A stretch of 64,000 nucleotides of DNA, from positions 13,390 to 77,389 of the forward strand of contig JBBDQP010000099.1 in assembly GCA_040905965.1 (NCBI GenBank). The letters run 5' to 3'. Of the stretch, positions 1 through 8,386 are shown one piece after another (within the stretch, counting starts at the first letter, position 1; every line of letters starts with the position of its first letter). The notes below the pieces were generated by a model. It was not told where the DNA came from. It searched no databases and worked only from the letters and a program-made list of their open reading frames with translations. The translations under genes and the position numbers were made by a program. Source of the stretch: DATHWB01 sp040905965 (GTDB taxonomy: Bacteria > Actinomycetota > Acidimicrobiia > Spongiisociales > ZC4RG35).

Positions 1-434
1 TTGGGCAGTCCGATCTCCGCCAGTGCGAGCGACACTACGCCTCCGTTTCCCGACGCCCCGAGCATTGCCAGTGCGCCGACGTAGGAGGGGATGACCAATG
101 GCAGGCTCACCAGCATCGACCACATTCCTCGGCCCGCCAGGTCGGTCCTCGTCGTGAGCCATGCCGTCGTCGTGCCCAATGCCAGGGCGGTGACGGTCAC
201 CGTCACCACGAGGAGGGCGGTTGATGCAAAGAGCTCGACCAGGCGGGCGGTGGGGATTCCGCCCGCATCGAACCCGCCGGGTCGCACGACCGTCCACAGG
301 AGGTGAACGATCGGTGCCGCGCCCGGCACGGTGACCGCGATCGCCGCTGCCCACAACACGGCCGAAGCCCTCCGTCTCTTGCGGACGGAGGGCTTCGGGG
401 TCGTGATGACCGTGGGAGGAGTCACGGTCGCCAT
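1..434 (-). CDS. fbpB: Fe(III) ABC transporter permease, FbpB-like (3' end outside window)
   Basis: Inner-membrane permease of an iron(III) ABC importer. Only the first ~144 codons are in the window; the gene runs off the left edge. The visible part has a basic cytoplasmic start (KPSVRKRRRAS), a membrane segment near residues 25-50, a second near 62-85 and a third near 100-120, as expected for the two-fold repeated FbpB/ThiP permease family. The ATG lies in a TGATG overlap with the stop of the binding-protein gene, so the two are translationally coupled. An ATPase gene (fbpC) would be expected beyond the edge. Thiamine or another substrate is possible, but the FbpA-type neighbour favours iron. 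Confidence 0.82.
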   Translation of the reverse strand, partial: MATVTPPTVITTPKPSVRKRRRASAVLWAAAIAVTVPGAAPIVHLLWTVVRPGGFDAGGIPTARLVELFASTALLVVTVTVTALALGTTTAWLTTRTDLAGRGMWSMLVSLPLVIPSYVGALAMLGASGNGGVVSLALAEIGLP

Positions 435-1531
435 CAGGTCAGGCCGGCCTCCGCAATGAGTCGCAGAGCGGGCTCGAGGGTGTCGGCCGTGTCGGTGAGG
501 CTGATGTCGAGTGTCGGGAGCTCAGCGAGCGGGAGTTGGCCTTCGGGGCCACCTACCCCTGCGATGAGCGGATATTCGAACAACGTGAGGAAGTGCGCTT
601 GGGATTCGGATGACAGCAGGTGTCTGATGAACTCCGCCGCCGCCTCCGGCTGATCGCTGCTCGCCAGTACTCCGGCTCCGGCGGCCATCACGAGTCCACC
701 CGGATCTCCTGACGGGAAGAAGTGGTTGGCGGCGGGGACATCTCCTAGTTGGGCAATCCGCTGCAGCAGGTAGTAGTGATTGACGAGTCCTGCTTCGAGG
801 TCACCGGCGACGACGGCATCCACGATCGGGCCGTTGCCGTCGAAGATCACCGGATCGTTGGCGGCAATTCCCTGCAACCACTCGAGGGTCCGCTCTTCGC
901 CCTCTGCCAGCACCATTCCCGTGACGAACGCCACGAATGATCCGTTGGTGGGTGCGACGCCGAAACGTCCGTTCCACTCCGGTTCGACGAGGTCAAAGAC
1001 GCTGGCGGGGAGTTCGTCGGTCGAGACGAGGTCGGTGTTGTAGACCAGCACCCGGCTGCGTCCGGTGATCCCCACCCACCGGCCGTCGTCATCTGCATAC
1101 CGGGGTTCAACTAGTGCGAGGACGTCGGATGGGAGTTCGGTGAGCAGTCCCTGTTTGGCGATGCCACCAATGAAGGCGGGATCCTGTGCCCAGAACACAT
1201 CGGCCGGGGTGGATTCTCCTTCGGCTGTGAGCGTGGTCGCGAGTTCGCCGGTTCCGGCGTAGCGGACGTCGACTTCGATCCCGGTCTCGGCTGTGAAGGA
1301 GTCGATCACCGGCTGAACGAACTTCTCGTTTCGTCCCGAGTAGAGAACGAGCGGCTCGTCGGGTTCTGCCTCCGAGGTGGTCGTGGTCTCGGCTGCGGTC
1401 GTCGTGGTTTCGGCTGCGGTGGTCGTGGTTTCGGCTGCGGTGGTCGCGGTCGTCTCCTCGGACGCACCTGTGCCACCGCATGCGCCGAGCACCAGCCCGA
1501 GCACCAGCATCAATCCCGTCAGTCGTCGCAT
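434..1531 (-). CDS. fbpA: Fe(III) ABC transporter substrate-binding lipoprotein, FbpA-like
   Basis: Extracytoplasmic iron(III)-binding protein that delivers iron to the FbpB permease. The 365-residue product has a lipoprotein signal peptide with lipobox LGAC (Cys18) and a Thr/Glu-rich linker at residues 22-58 containing repeated ETTTTAA units. The type II periplasmic binding-protein fold follows, opening with LVLYSGRNEKFVQPV. The adjacent tyrosines in NHYYLL (residues 253-254) match the YY pair that coordinates iron in FbpA proteins. The linker is encoded by near-identical 21-bp tandem repeats at 1377-1450. It is first in an operon with the permease and diverges from a DtxR-family regulator, so metal-responsive control is likely. 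Confidence 0.9.
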   Translation of the reverse strand: MRRLTGLMLVLGLVLGACGGTGASEETTATTAAETTTTAAETTTTAAETTTTSEAEPDEPLVLYSGRNEKFVQPVIDSFTAETGIEVDVRYAGTGELATTLTAEGESTPADVFWAQDPAFIGGIAKQGLLTELPSDVLALVEPRYADDDGRWVGITGRSRVLVYNTDLVSTDELPASVFDLVEPEWNGRFGVAPTNGSFVAFVTGMVLAEGEERTLEWLQGIAANDPVIFDGNGPIVDAVVAGDLEAGLVNHYYLLQRIAQLGDVPAANHFFPSGDPGGLVMAAGAGVLASSDQPEAAAEFIRHLLSSESQAHFLTLFEYPLIAGVGGPEGQLPLAELPTLDISLTDTADTLEPALRLIAEAGLT

Positions 1532-1570
1532 TTTCTGCGCCCTTTCGTGTGGTTCGAAGCGGCACGTTAA

Positions 1571-1594
1571 TTTGCACTACCAGGATAGTGCAAA
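1571..1594. promoter_or_regulatory. Perfect 9-bp inverted repeat in the fbpA/dtxR intergenic region
   Basis: TTTGCACTA, a 6-nt spacer, then TAGTGCAAA form a perfect dyad 40 bp upstream of the fbpA start. The size and position suit a regulator operator over the fbpA promoter. It does not resemble the IdeR consensus, so the binding protein is unknown. Confidence 0.55.
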
Positions 1595-1610
1595 CTCTCC
1601 TTACAGTCAG

Positions 1611-1631
1611 CGTTAGGGTTGGCTAACGAGC
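1611..1631. promoter_or_regulatory. DtxR/IdeR-like metal-regulator box
   Basis: CGTTAG-GGTTGG-CTAACG is a perfect 6-bp dyad. The 19 bp from 1613 match the IdeR/DtxR consensus (TTAGGTTAGSCTAACCTAA) at 13 positions by eye. It lies between the iron importer operon and the divergent DtxR-family gene, the expected place for autoregulation and importer repression. Confidence 0.6.
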
Positions 1632-1748
1632 CTTGTTGCAGCGTACCGAACCTAGGGACTGTGGGATGGGGGATCTCGCCCGGAGATGTGCTCTGGTTCG
1701 GAGGCGTCGCAGAAACCGGAGCGCCTGGGTGCGGGTAGGATCAAGTTT

Positions 1749-2447
1749 GTGACTGATGTGACCGATGTGACCGAGGCTGGGGCTGGGGCTGGCGACGTGA
1801 CCCAGTACCGCACTCCCTACCGCGAGTACGCCGCCGCCATCTACGAACTGGCCGAGGCAGATCTTCCGGTCATCCAGGCACGGATCGCCGAGTGGCTGGG
1901 GGTATCCCGACCGTCAGTCTCCGAGATGATCCATCGGATGTCAGATGACGGCCTGGTCGACATCGGCGACGAGATCACCTTGACCGAGTCTGGACTGCAC
2001 CTCGCCGAGGTGGTCGTGCGCCGCCACCGCCTTGCCGAGCGATTCCTGACTGAGGTTCTTGGTCTGCCATGGGTGAGAGTCCACGAGGAAGCCGAGGTCT
2101 GGGAGCACGCCATTTCGGATCAGGTGGAGAAGGCGATGTGGGAGAAGTTGAGCGACCCGAAGACCTGCCCCCACGGGAACCCGATCCCAGGGGCCGGTTA
2201 CAAGGCTCCGGCGGTCGAGCCGCTGGCGGCCGTCACGGATCGGGTGGCGGTGCTGGAGCGAATCTCCGAAGAGCTCGAACTCGACGACGAGATCATGGAC
2301 TTCCTCGACACGAACGGTCTCCGACCCGGAGCAAATGTCGAAACAGTGGCGCGTACCCCAGACGGCACGATCACCGTTCGCGTGAACGACGACCATCAGG
2401 TGGGACTGGGGCCTTTCATCGCCGACCGCGTGTTCGTCGTTCGCTGA
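1749..2447 (+). CDS. DtxR/MntR-family metal-dependent transcriptional regulator
   Basis: Metal-activated DNA-binding repressor. The GTG at 1749 is preferred over the upstream ATG at 1686: AGGA sits 8 nt before it and the 232-residue product matches IdeR length (~230). The winged helix is at about residues 40-75 (RIAEWLGVSRPSVSEMIHRM), the dimerisation and metal-binding region at 85-150 including WEH and GNPIPG, and an SH3-like FeoA domain at about 180-232. The two primary-site soft ligands of DtxR (Met10, Cys102) align with Glu26 and Glu116, as acidic ligands do in manganese-sensing MntR. The gene diverges from the iron importer, so it probably controls it. Whether it senses iron or manganese is open. 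Confidence 0.88.
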   Translation: MTDVTDVTEAGAGAGDVTQYRTPYREYAAAIYELAEADLPVIQARIAEWLGVSRPSVSEMIHRMSDDGLVDIGDEITLTESGLHLAEVVVRRHRLAERFLTEVLGLPWVRVHEEAEVWEHAISDQVEKAMWEKLSDPKTCPHGNPIPGAGYKAPAVEPLAAVTDRVAVLERISEELELDDEIMDFLDTNGLRPGANVETVARTPDGTITVRVNDDHQVGLGPFIADRVFVVR

Positions 2448-2451
2448 CGGG

Positions 2452-3534
2452 TCAGCCGATCAGGAGCGGGATCTCGACTTCGGCCCGGCTGAGTCCACCG
2501 TGATATCCCACGAGCCGCTTGTCGAAACCGCGCGGCAACAGCAAGGTGTCATCCGCCGCCAACGCCACCAGATCCGGCATGCGCTCGTTCAATTCCGGGT
2601 GAGGGCTGTCATCGAAGCCGAACCAGTCGGAGAACTCCTCGGCGGCGAAGAGCCGCGCCCCCGTACCGGCGAGTAGTTCCGCTGCTTTCGCGGCGTCGCC
2701 TCGAGCCATCAGCGCGCGGGAGTCGCCGAACCAGGTGAGCGAGTCCATGGACTGGTCGCGGAGGAGGAGTTTGCCCGACTCCCGGTAGTCGAGGTGGCCA
2801 TGGTCGGCGGTTCCCACCAATGGTCCCGCAACTCGCTCGCGGAGGCGTTGCCACAGCCGCGCTGCGTCTGTCACCGCGTGCCGGTATGCCGCACTCGATC
2901 GGCCGCTGACGTGGGCAGCGACATCGACGTCGGGCCAATAGGCGAACACGAACCGTCCCGGCTCAGACGCCAACTGGGCCGTGGCGTCGATCCACTCCGA
3001 CTTCGACCAGACGGCCTCGAATCGGCAGCCGCGGTACAGCGCAGTGGACAGTGGCGATCCCGCGAACCCCCCGGGTTGGACGGTGATCGGCTCGATCCCC
3101 GCCGCCCGCAGCCGTTCCCAGAGCGTCTGGCCAGGAATGAAGGCCTCGTACTGGGTCCGGACGGGCTGTCCGGCCGGGGTCACGAACTTGAGGACGTTGG
3201 CAACGACGCCTTCGCTCGGGAGCCACATGAGATGGCCGAGCACCCCGTGTCCCCGCGCGGTTCGGCCGCTCGCCACCGAGGCGAGGCTGACTGTCGTCGT
3301 AGTTGGGAAGGGAGCGTGGAGAACTGCCTTGAGAGAACCGGCGAACTCGTCGACACCCACCGCCTGGGACGCCCCGAGCCCGTCGAAGAGAACGAGACAC
3401 ACGCTGTCGCCGTCTGGGACGAGTTCGGCCAAGTCGGCGTCGAGGTGATCTGCCAGGGACGACCCGGTGAGCCTTCGCTCGATATCGGCAATGAGGTTGA
3501 CCAGGCCGCGGCCGGTCGTCGATGGGATCAGCAT
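2452..3534 (-). CDS. Alkaline phosphatase superfamily protein (nucleotide pyrophosphatase/phosphodiesterase type)
   Basis: Probable metal-dependent phosphodiesterase or pyrophosphatase, 360 residues. LFDGLG (Asp51) and FPTTTTVSLAS (Thr nucleophile near residue 80) are the first metal ligand and catalytic threonine of the type I phosphodiesterase family. WPDVDVAAHVSG (about residue 205) and TADHGHLDYRE (about 243) carry the remaining Asp/His ligands. There is no signal peptide, so it is probably cytoplasmic. It lies 12 bp downstream of the membrane-anchored unknown and is probably cotranscribed with it. The substrate cannot be inferred. Confidence 0.8.
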   Translation of the reverse strand: MLIPSTTGRGLVNLIADIERRLTGSSLADHLDADLAELVPDGDSVCLVLFDGLGASQAVGVDEFAGSLKAVLHAPFPTTTTVSLASVASGRTARGHGVLGHLMWLPSEGVVANVLKFVTPAGQPVRTQYEAFIPGQTLWERLRAAGIEPITVQPGGFAGSPLSTALYRGCRFEAVWSKSEWIDATAQLASEPGRFVFAYWPDVDVAAHVSGRSSAAYRHAVTDAARLWQRLRERVAGPLVGTADHGHLDYRESGKLLLRDQSMDSLTWFGDSRALMARGDAAKAAELLAGTGARLFAAEEFSDWFGFDDSPHPELNERMPDLVALAADDTLLLPRGFDKRLVGYHGGLSRAEVEIPLLIG

Positions 3535-3546
3535 TGGTGGTCGGAG

Positions 3547-4581
3547 TCAATCGCCCAGGAACCAGGTGTACAAGTCGCGCCGCCCCATTTCGGTTGGTCC
3601 GACGATCATCGCCCGATCCGAGAACGGCAGGAGGATGTAAAGGCCCCCTACGAATCCGCTCGCCTGATCGAACGGCAGCCGGTTCCAACGCCACCCGTCG
3701 TCGCTCCACCACGCCGCGCGCGGGGTCTGGATCCAGATCCGGTCGTCGATGCGCCACAGTGCCGACACAGGCCATTCGGGCGGAGTGATTACGCGATCGT
3801 CGCCGACGAGCCGCAGCGTGGGCCGTGTGCCGCTCTCGACGGCCGCCACCTCGCCCACGGGGTGGATCAGGAGTGTGGCGAACGGCAACCACTCGTTCCC
3901 GTCTTCCGAGATCAGGTACTCGTCGGCTGTGAGGCTGCGCGCAACGAAACCGCCGTCCACCGATCGCACAACTGTGCCGGGTGGGTCGATCGGCCGCACC
4001 ACCCACTCGTCCCAGATCCCGTCGTCCGGCCATGGGTGCCGGCCGGAAATCCACTCACGATCGTGATCGGTCCCGAGCACCACGACGTCGCCGTCGACGG
4101 TCGCGACCGCCTGCACCGATCCCTGCCAGGGGAGCTGAACGGAATCCCACTCGCCTGTTCGATTGACCGTCCACAGAGTCGGACCGTCGACTCCGCGCCC
4201 GAACACAATGGTCGCCGGCCCGTGGGTTGACGCGCCGCGCACGTCCTCCAGACCGTGCAACCCCGACTCCATCGTTGAACCGTCAGGTCGCAGGATCATC
4301 GTGCCCGCATCCGACTCGATGAGATACGCGTTGCCGATCCAGCGGGGCGAAAGGAAACGGGCGTTGATGGCACCGGTAGGGAGCCAGCGCCCGCTTTCGG
4401 CGGCCGGAGCGTCTGCGAGGGGCTCGATCTCGGCAGTCCCTGCCGGCGCACCTGTCAGTGATGTTCCCGTGCCGGCGAGGACGGCGACGGCTCCGAGGAC
4501 GAGCAGGGTGCTCGTGAGCAGCCCGGCGGGACGATCCTGCTGGGGGGATTCCTCCGGAGCCTCGCGGACGATCACACCCAT
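3547..4581 (-). CDS. Membrane-anchored protein of unknown function
   Basis: I do not recognise this family. The 344-residue product has a short acidic N-terminus (REAPEESPQQDRP), one membrane segment at about residues 20-45, and a long extracytoplasmic part rich in Trp, Gly and Asp. Recurring short units of the type WxxxGGxxV/SxDGxxW suggest a beta-propeller-like fold, but that is inference. It lies upstream of the phosphodiesterase-like gene in the same direction and is divergent from the complex I operon. Confidence 0.65.
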   Translation of the reverse strand: MGVIVREAPEESPQQDRPAGLLTSTLLVLGAVAVLAGTGTSLTGAPAGTAEIEPLADAPAAESGRWLPTGAINARFLSPRWIGNAYLIESDAGTMILRPDGSTMESGLHGLEDVRGASTHGPATIVFGRGVDGPTLWTVNRTGEWDSVQLPWQGSVQAVATVDGDVVVLGTDHDREWISGRHPWPDDGIWDEWVVRPIDPPGTVVRSVDGGFVARSLTADEYLISEDGNEWLPFATLLIHPVGEVAAVESGTRPTLRLVGDDRVITPPEWPVSALWRIDDRIWIQTPRAAWWSDDGWRWNRLPFDQASGFVGGLYILLPFSDRAMIVGPTEMGRRDLYTWFLGD

Positions 4582-4626
4582 CCTTTGAGGTTACCGATTA
4601 CCCCGGAGATGCGGGCCTGAATGGAT

Positions 4627-4654
4627 TTGGGCGGTCAACCCCGGTTCCTATACT
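4627..4654 (+). promoter_or_regulatory. Probable promoter of the nuo operon
   Basis: TTGGGC at 4627-4632 and TATACT at 4649-4654 are separated by 16 bp, 33 bp before nuoA. TATACTCG belongs to a -10-like series found before many first genes in this window. The -35 is weak. Confidence 0.45.
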
Positions 4655-4687
4655 CGCCGCGGGTCACGGAGAGGTCTGCGGGGTTTC

Positions 4688-5053
4688 ATGAGCCAGTATT
4701 TCCAGGACTACATCACGGTCGGGGCCTTTGCAGTCCTCGGTGTGCTCCTCGTATTGGCCATCCTCGGCGTCGCTTCGATCATCCGCCCCTCCAACTCGAC
4801 GAAGGCCAAGCGCACCACCTACGAGTGCGGGGTCGACCCAGTCGGCTCGGGATGGAGCCAGACATACGTCCGGTACTACGTCTTCGGCCTGCTGTTCGTG
4901 GTCTTCGACGTCGAGGCCGTCTTCGTGTTCCCGTGGGCGATCATGGCCGAGGATCTCGGTCTCTTCGGTCTCGTGGCCATCGTCCTGTTCATGCTGACTC
5001 TCGTCGAAGGACTCGTCTACGCCATCAAGAAGGGGGTCTTGCGGTGGGAGTAG
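4688..5053 (+). CDS. nuoA: NADH-quinone oxidoreductase subunit A
   Basis: Small membrane subunit of respiratory complex I at the junction of the peripheral and membrane arms. The 121-residue product has three membrane segments (about 10-33, 65-88, 95-115) and the family motif KRTTYECGVDPVGSGW with its conserved Cys on the loop that changes conformation during turnover. First gene of an 11-gene operon. The downstream nuoB start overlaps its last codons by 10 bp, so the two are translationally coupled. Confidence 0.95.
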   Translation: MSQYFQDYITVGAFAVLGVLLVLAILGVASIIRPSNSTKAKRTTYECGVDPVGSGWSQTYVRYYVFGLLFVVFDVEAVFVFPWAIMAEDLGLFGLVAIVLFMLTLVEGLVYAIKKGVLRWE

Positions 5054-5541
5054 TCCAGAAGTTCGGCGTCCCGAAGCCCGTCTCGTGGCTGCTCAACTGG
5101 TCTCGCAAGTACTCGCTGTGGTTGTTCCAGTTCGGGCTCGCCTGCTGCGCGATCGAGATGATGGCGGCCTCCGGACCCCGCTACGACTCGATGCGATTCG
5201 GGATCATCCCGCTTCCCGCCTCACCCCGCCAGGCCGACCTGATGGTCGTGGCGGGCACTGTCACCGACAAGATGGCGCCCGCCGTCAAGCGGCTCTACGA
5301 CCAGATGCCGGAGCCCAAATACGTGATTTCGATGGGCTCGTGCGCCAACTGCGGGGGGCCGTACTGGGATTCGTATTCGGTGACGAAGGGCGTCGACCAG
5401 TTGATTCCCGTCGACGTGTACGTTCCCGGCTGCCCCCCCCGACCGGAGGCGCTCTTGGACGGCATCCTGCTCCTGCAGAAGAAGATCCAAGGCGAAGACA
5501 TCAAGGAAAAGTGGAATCAGCGTGACCATGAGCCCGTCTGA
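5044..5541 (+). CDS. nuoB: NADH-quinone oxidoreductase subunit B (N2 cluster)
   Basis: Carries the terminal 4Fe-4S cluster N2 that reduces quinone. The GTG at 5044, preceded by AAGGGGG, gives a 165-residue protein beginning VGVVQKFG, typical for NuoB; longer upstream readings are not homologous. The N2 ligands are visible: tandem Cys34-Cys35 in ACCAIEMM, Cys100 in MGSCANCGG and Cys130 in VPGCPPRPE. It overlaps nuoA by 10 bp and the start of nuoC by 20 bp. Confidence 0.95.
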   Translation: MGVVQKFGVPKPVSWLLNWSRKYSLWLFQFGLACCAIEMMAASGPRYDSMRFGIIPLPASPRQADLMVVAGTVTDKMAPAVKRLYDQMPEPKYVISMGSCANCGGPYWDSYSVTKGVDQLIPVDVYVPGCPPRPEALLDGILLLQKKIQGEDIKEKWNQRDHEPV

Positions 5542-6172
5542 CACCACCGAGGAGGAGACTGTCGAGGACGCGGCCTCCGAGGTCGGTCCGCTGGAGGCCT
5601 TCGCCTCCGAGGTCGCCGAGGCCGTCGGGGGTACTGCGGAGGTCGCCTTCGGCACCGCAAAGATCAAGGTGTCCGCCGATCGCTGGAGAGACTCCGTACA
5701 GACGGCCCGCGACGAGTTCGGTCTCGTCTTCTTCTCGTGGCTGAGCGCCACCCATTGGTCGAACGAGGTAGCGGTCGGTGACCCGCTCGGCGACGAGACG
5801 ACAGATCGCTACGAGATCCTCTGCACCCTCAGCGACCTCAGTGAGGGTCGTCGAGTGACCCTCTCTGCCGACATCGACGCTGAGAGTCCCTGCATCGAGA
5901 GTCTCGTTCCCGCCTTCCCAGGCGCCGACTGGCACGAACGCGAGTCCCACGACATGTTCGGCATCGTGTTCGACGGTCACCCCGGGCTCGAGCCGATCTA
6001 CCTCCCGACGTATTTCGTCGGCCATCCACTTCGCAAGACCTATCCATTGCTCAGTCGCGAGGTGAAGCCGTGGCCGGGCAAGGTCGACGTGGAAGCGATG
6101 CCCGATGAAGGCGACGACGGCGATGAAGCCGATGTTGCCGACGGGCCCTCCACCGAGAATCCGGAGGCATGA
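5522..6172 (+). CDS. nuoC: NADH-quinone oxidoreductase subunit C
   Basis: 30-kDa subunit of the complex I hydrophilic arm that packs against NuoD. The 216-residue product has an acidic, poorly conserved N-terminus, then the diagnostic block WHERESHDMFGIVFDGHP followed by PLRKTYPL near residues 140-175. Start is GTG 5522, with ATG 5528 as alternative; AAGGA at 5503-5507 favours the GTG. The acidic C-terminal tail (DEGDDGDEADVADG) is unusual. NuoC is separate here rather than fused to NuoD. Confidence 0.92.
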   Translation: MTMSPSDTTEEETVEDAASEVGPLEAFASEVAEAVGGTAEVAFGTAKIKVSADRWRDSVQTARDEFGLVFFSWLSATHWSNEVAVGDPLGDETTDRYEILCTLSDLSEGRRVTLSADIDAESPCIESLVPAFPGADWHERESHDMFGIVFDGHPGLEPIYLPTYFVGHPLRKTYPLLSREVKPWPGKVDVEAMPDEGDDGDEADVADGPSTENPEA

Positions 6173-6176
6173 GGCG

Positions 6177-7370
6177 ATGACGATCACGGATCAGGATCTC
6201 GTCCGTCACCTCTCCGAGGCCTCGGTCTCCGTGGAGCTCGAAACCGAGGACATGACCCTCAACATCGGCCCGCAGCATCCGTCCACCCACGGGGTGCTCC
6301 GGTTGGTGGCGAAAGTCGATGGTGAGCGCGCCTACGACGTCAAGCCGGTGATCGGCTACATGCACCGCGGGTACGAGAAGCTCGCCGAAGTGCGCAACTA
6401 CCCCCAGATCACGGCGCTCATCAACCGCATCGATTGGGTGTCTGGGTATGCCAACGAGATCCCGTTCATCGTGGCCGCCGAGAAGCTCATGGAGATCGAG
6501 GTTCCCGAGCGGGCCCAGTACATCCGGCTGATCCTCACCGAGATGGCTCGCATCTCGTCGCACATGGTGTTCATGGCTTCCTACCCGTTGGAGCTGGGAG
6601 CGGCCACGCCCCTGTTCTTTGCCCTACGCGAGCGCGAACGGGTCCTCGACTTGCTCGAGAGCGTCACCGGCGGGCGCTTCCATCCGAACTTCAACCGCAT
6701 CGGCGGCGTCAAGCCGGCGGCCGGGTCCGGATCGACGATGCGTAAGCAGATCCAGGATCTGCCGAAGGGCTTCTTGGAGGAGACACGGACTGCGATGGAC
6801 TTCATCGACGAGGCCTGTGACCAGATCGAGGATCTCGTCGCCGGCAACGAAATCCTCCTCGCCCGTACCAAGGGAATCGGCGTCCTGCCGGCGGACATCC
6901 TTGCCGCCTATGGCGTGTCCGGGCCGAATCTGCGAGCTTCCGGAGTGCGTTTCGACCTGCGCAAGGTCGAGGACTATCTCCCGTACGACCGCTTCGACTT
7001 CACGATCCCGGTTGGCCGCAACGGCGACTGCTGGGACCGCTGGTGGGTCCGTCTCGAGGAGATCCGGCAGTCGGCTGCGATCATCCGCCAGGCGATCGAC
7101 GGGATCCCGACCGGGCCGCTCCAGGCAAAGGTCCCAAAGATCATCAAGGTCCCTGCCGGCGAGACATACGTTCGGGCCGAGAACCCGAAGGGTGAGATGG
7201 GGTATTACCTCGTTTCCGATGGAGGCCAGGGGCCGTATCGCCTCAAGATCCGCTCCGCCTCGTTCTCCAATATCTCGATCCTGCCGTGGGCACTGGAAGG
7301 CACGATCATCCCTGACATCATCGCCATCATGGGTTCGCTCGACTTCGTGCTGGGGGACGTGGACCGATGA
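6177..7370 (+). CDS. nuoD: NADH-quinone oxidoreductase subunit D
   Basis: 49-kDa subunit that forms the quinone pocket with NuoB. The ATG at 6177, five bases after the nuoC stop, gives 397 residues beginning MTITDQDLV; a longer upstream reading overlaps nuoC and is rejected. The block MTLNIGPQHPSTHGVLR contains the conserved quinone-site His, and the family C-terminus ends LDFVLGDVDR. It overlaps nuoH by four bases. In 14-gene operons nuoEFG would follow; here nuoH follows directly. Confidence 0.95.
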   Translation: MTITDQDLVRHLSEASVSVELETEDMTLNIGPQHPSTHGVLRLVAKVDGERAYDVKPVIGYMHRGYEKLAEVRNYPQITALINRIDWVSGYANEIPFIVAAEKLMEIEVPERAQYIRLILTEMARISSHMVFMASYPLELGAATPLFFALRERERVLDLLESVTGGRFHPNFNRIGGVKPAAGSGSTMRKQIQDLPKGFLEETRTAMDFIDEACDQIEDLVAGNEILLARTKGIGVLPADILAAYGVSGPNLRASGVRFDLRKVEDYLPYDRFDFTIPVGRNGDCWDRWWVRLEEIRQSAAIIRQAIDGIPTGPLQAKVPKIIKVPAGETYVRAENPKGEMGYYLVSDGGQGPYRLKIRSASFSNISILPWALEGTIIPDIIAIMGSLDFVLGDVDR

Positions 7371-8386
7371 GTTGGCTCATCGACAACTTCTGGTTGCTGC
7401 TGGTCGCCAAGATCCTGTTTGTGGCCACCATCATCCCCGTCGCCGGGATGCTGATCGGCTTCGCCGAGATGAAGTTGTCGGCGAAGATGCAGAACCGGGT
7501 CGGTCCTTACTTCGCCGGCGGCCGGTGGGGATGGGCCCAGCTCATCGCCGACGGCGTCAAGTTCTTCCAGAAGGAAGACCTCGTGCCGGAAGAGGCCGAC
7601 GCCCCCGTCTTCAAGCTTGCCCCGGTGCTCGTGTTCATCGGCACCGTGGCGTTGTTCGTCGTGATCCCGTTCGGGCCCGGGCTCTCGATCCGCAACTTGG
7701 ATGTCGGGATCTTCTACGCCCTGGCGATCTCGTCACTGTCCACCATCGGGATTCTGGTGGCGGGCTGGTCGTCGGCCAACAAGTACTCGCTCATGGGTGG
7801 CTTGCGCGCCGCCGGTCAGCTCATCGCCTACGAATTGCCGCTGGTACTCGCCACCGTCGGCGTCGTGGTGATGGCAGGCACCATGAGCCTCGAGGGCATC
7901 GTCGAGTCCCAAGCCGGATGGTTCTCTGAGCTGGGCTGGGCATACGGATTTCCGTTCGTCATCCCCCAGCTCGTCGGCTTCGTGATCTTCATGATCGCCG
8001 CCCTTGCAGAACTCAGCCGGATCCCGTTCGACATGCCCATCGCCGAATCCGAACTCGTCATGGGCTACCTCACCGAGTACTCGGGGTTCCGATTCTTGTT
8101 CTTCTTCCTGGCCGAGTTCGCCAACATGTTCACGATGGCCGCCTTGGCGGCGACTCTCTTCCTCGGCGGCTACTGGGCGCCGGGACTGTCGGAGGAGACA
8201 CTGCAATTTGCCGGCCCGCTCATCCTCAGCGGCAAGATCTTCGTGCTCGTGTTCATCATGATCTGGTTCCGTTGGACGTTCCCCCGCTTCCGTGAGGACC
8301 AATTGCAGACCATCGCCTGGAAGTGGCTCATTCCCATCTCGCTCGTCAACATCGTCGTGACCGGCGCAATGAAGGTGGCGATCTGA
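7367..8386 (+). CDS. nuoH: NADH-quinone oxidoreductase subunit H
   Basis: Membrane subunit forming the quinone channel and the start of the charged axis. 339 residues with about eight membrane segments. Conserved blocks include AEMKLSAKMQNRVGP, the loop ELSRIPFDMPIAESELV with its glutamates, and the C-terminal WFRWTFPRFREDQL. Its ATG overlaps the nuoD stop by four bases (ATGA), and its own stop overlaps the nuoI start (TGATG). Confidence 0.95.
   Translation: MSWLIDNFWLLLVAKILFVATIIPVAGMLIGFAEMKLSAKMQNRVGPYFAGGRWGWAQLIADGVKFFQKEDLVPEEADAPVFKLAPVLVFIGTVALFVVIPFGPGLSIRNLDVGIFYALAISSLSTIGILVAGWSSANKYSLMGGLRAAGQLIAYELPLVLATVGVVVMAGTMSLEGIVESQAGWFSELGWAYGFPFVIPQLVGFVIFMIAALAELSRIPFDMPIAESELVMGYLTEYSGFRFLFFFLAEFANMFTMAALAATLFLGGYWAPGLSEETLQFAGPLILSGKIFVLVFIMIWFRWTFPRFREDQLQTIAWKWLIPISLVNIVVTGAMKVAI

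Noticed and set aside
1377..1450. Tandem 21-bp repeats resembling a short repeat array
   Set aside because: They encode the Thr/Glu-rich linker of the FbpA lipoprotein in frame. There are no spacers, so this is not CRISPR.
2794..4230. Long plus-strand open frame of 478 codons
   Set aside because: It is the antisense shadow of the phosphodiesterase-like and membrane-anchored genes. GC-rich third positions keep the opposite strand open; the translation has no fold-like pattern and is rich in Arg, Pro and His.
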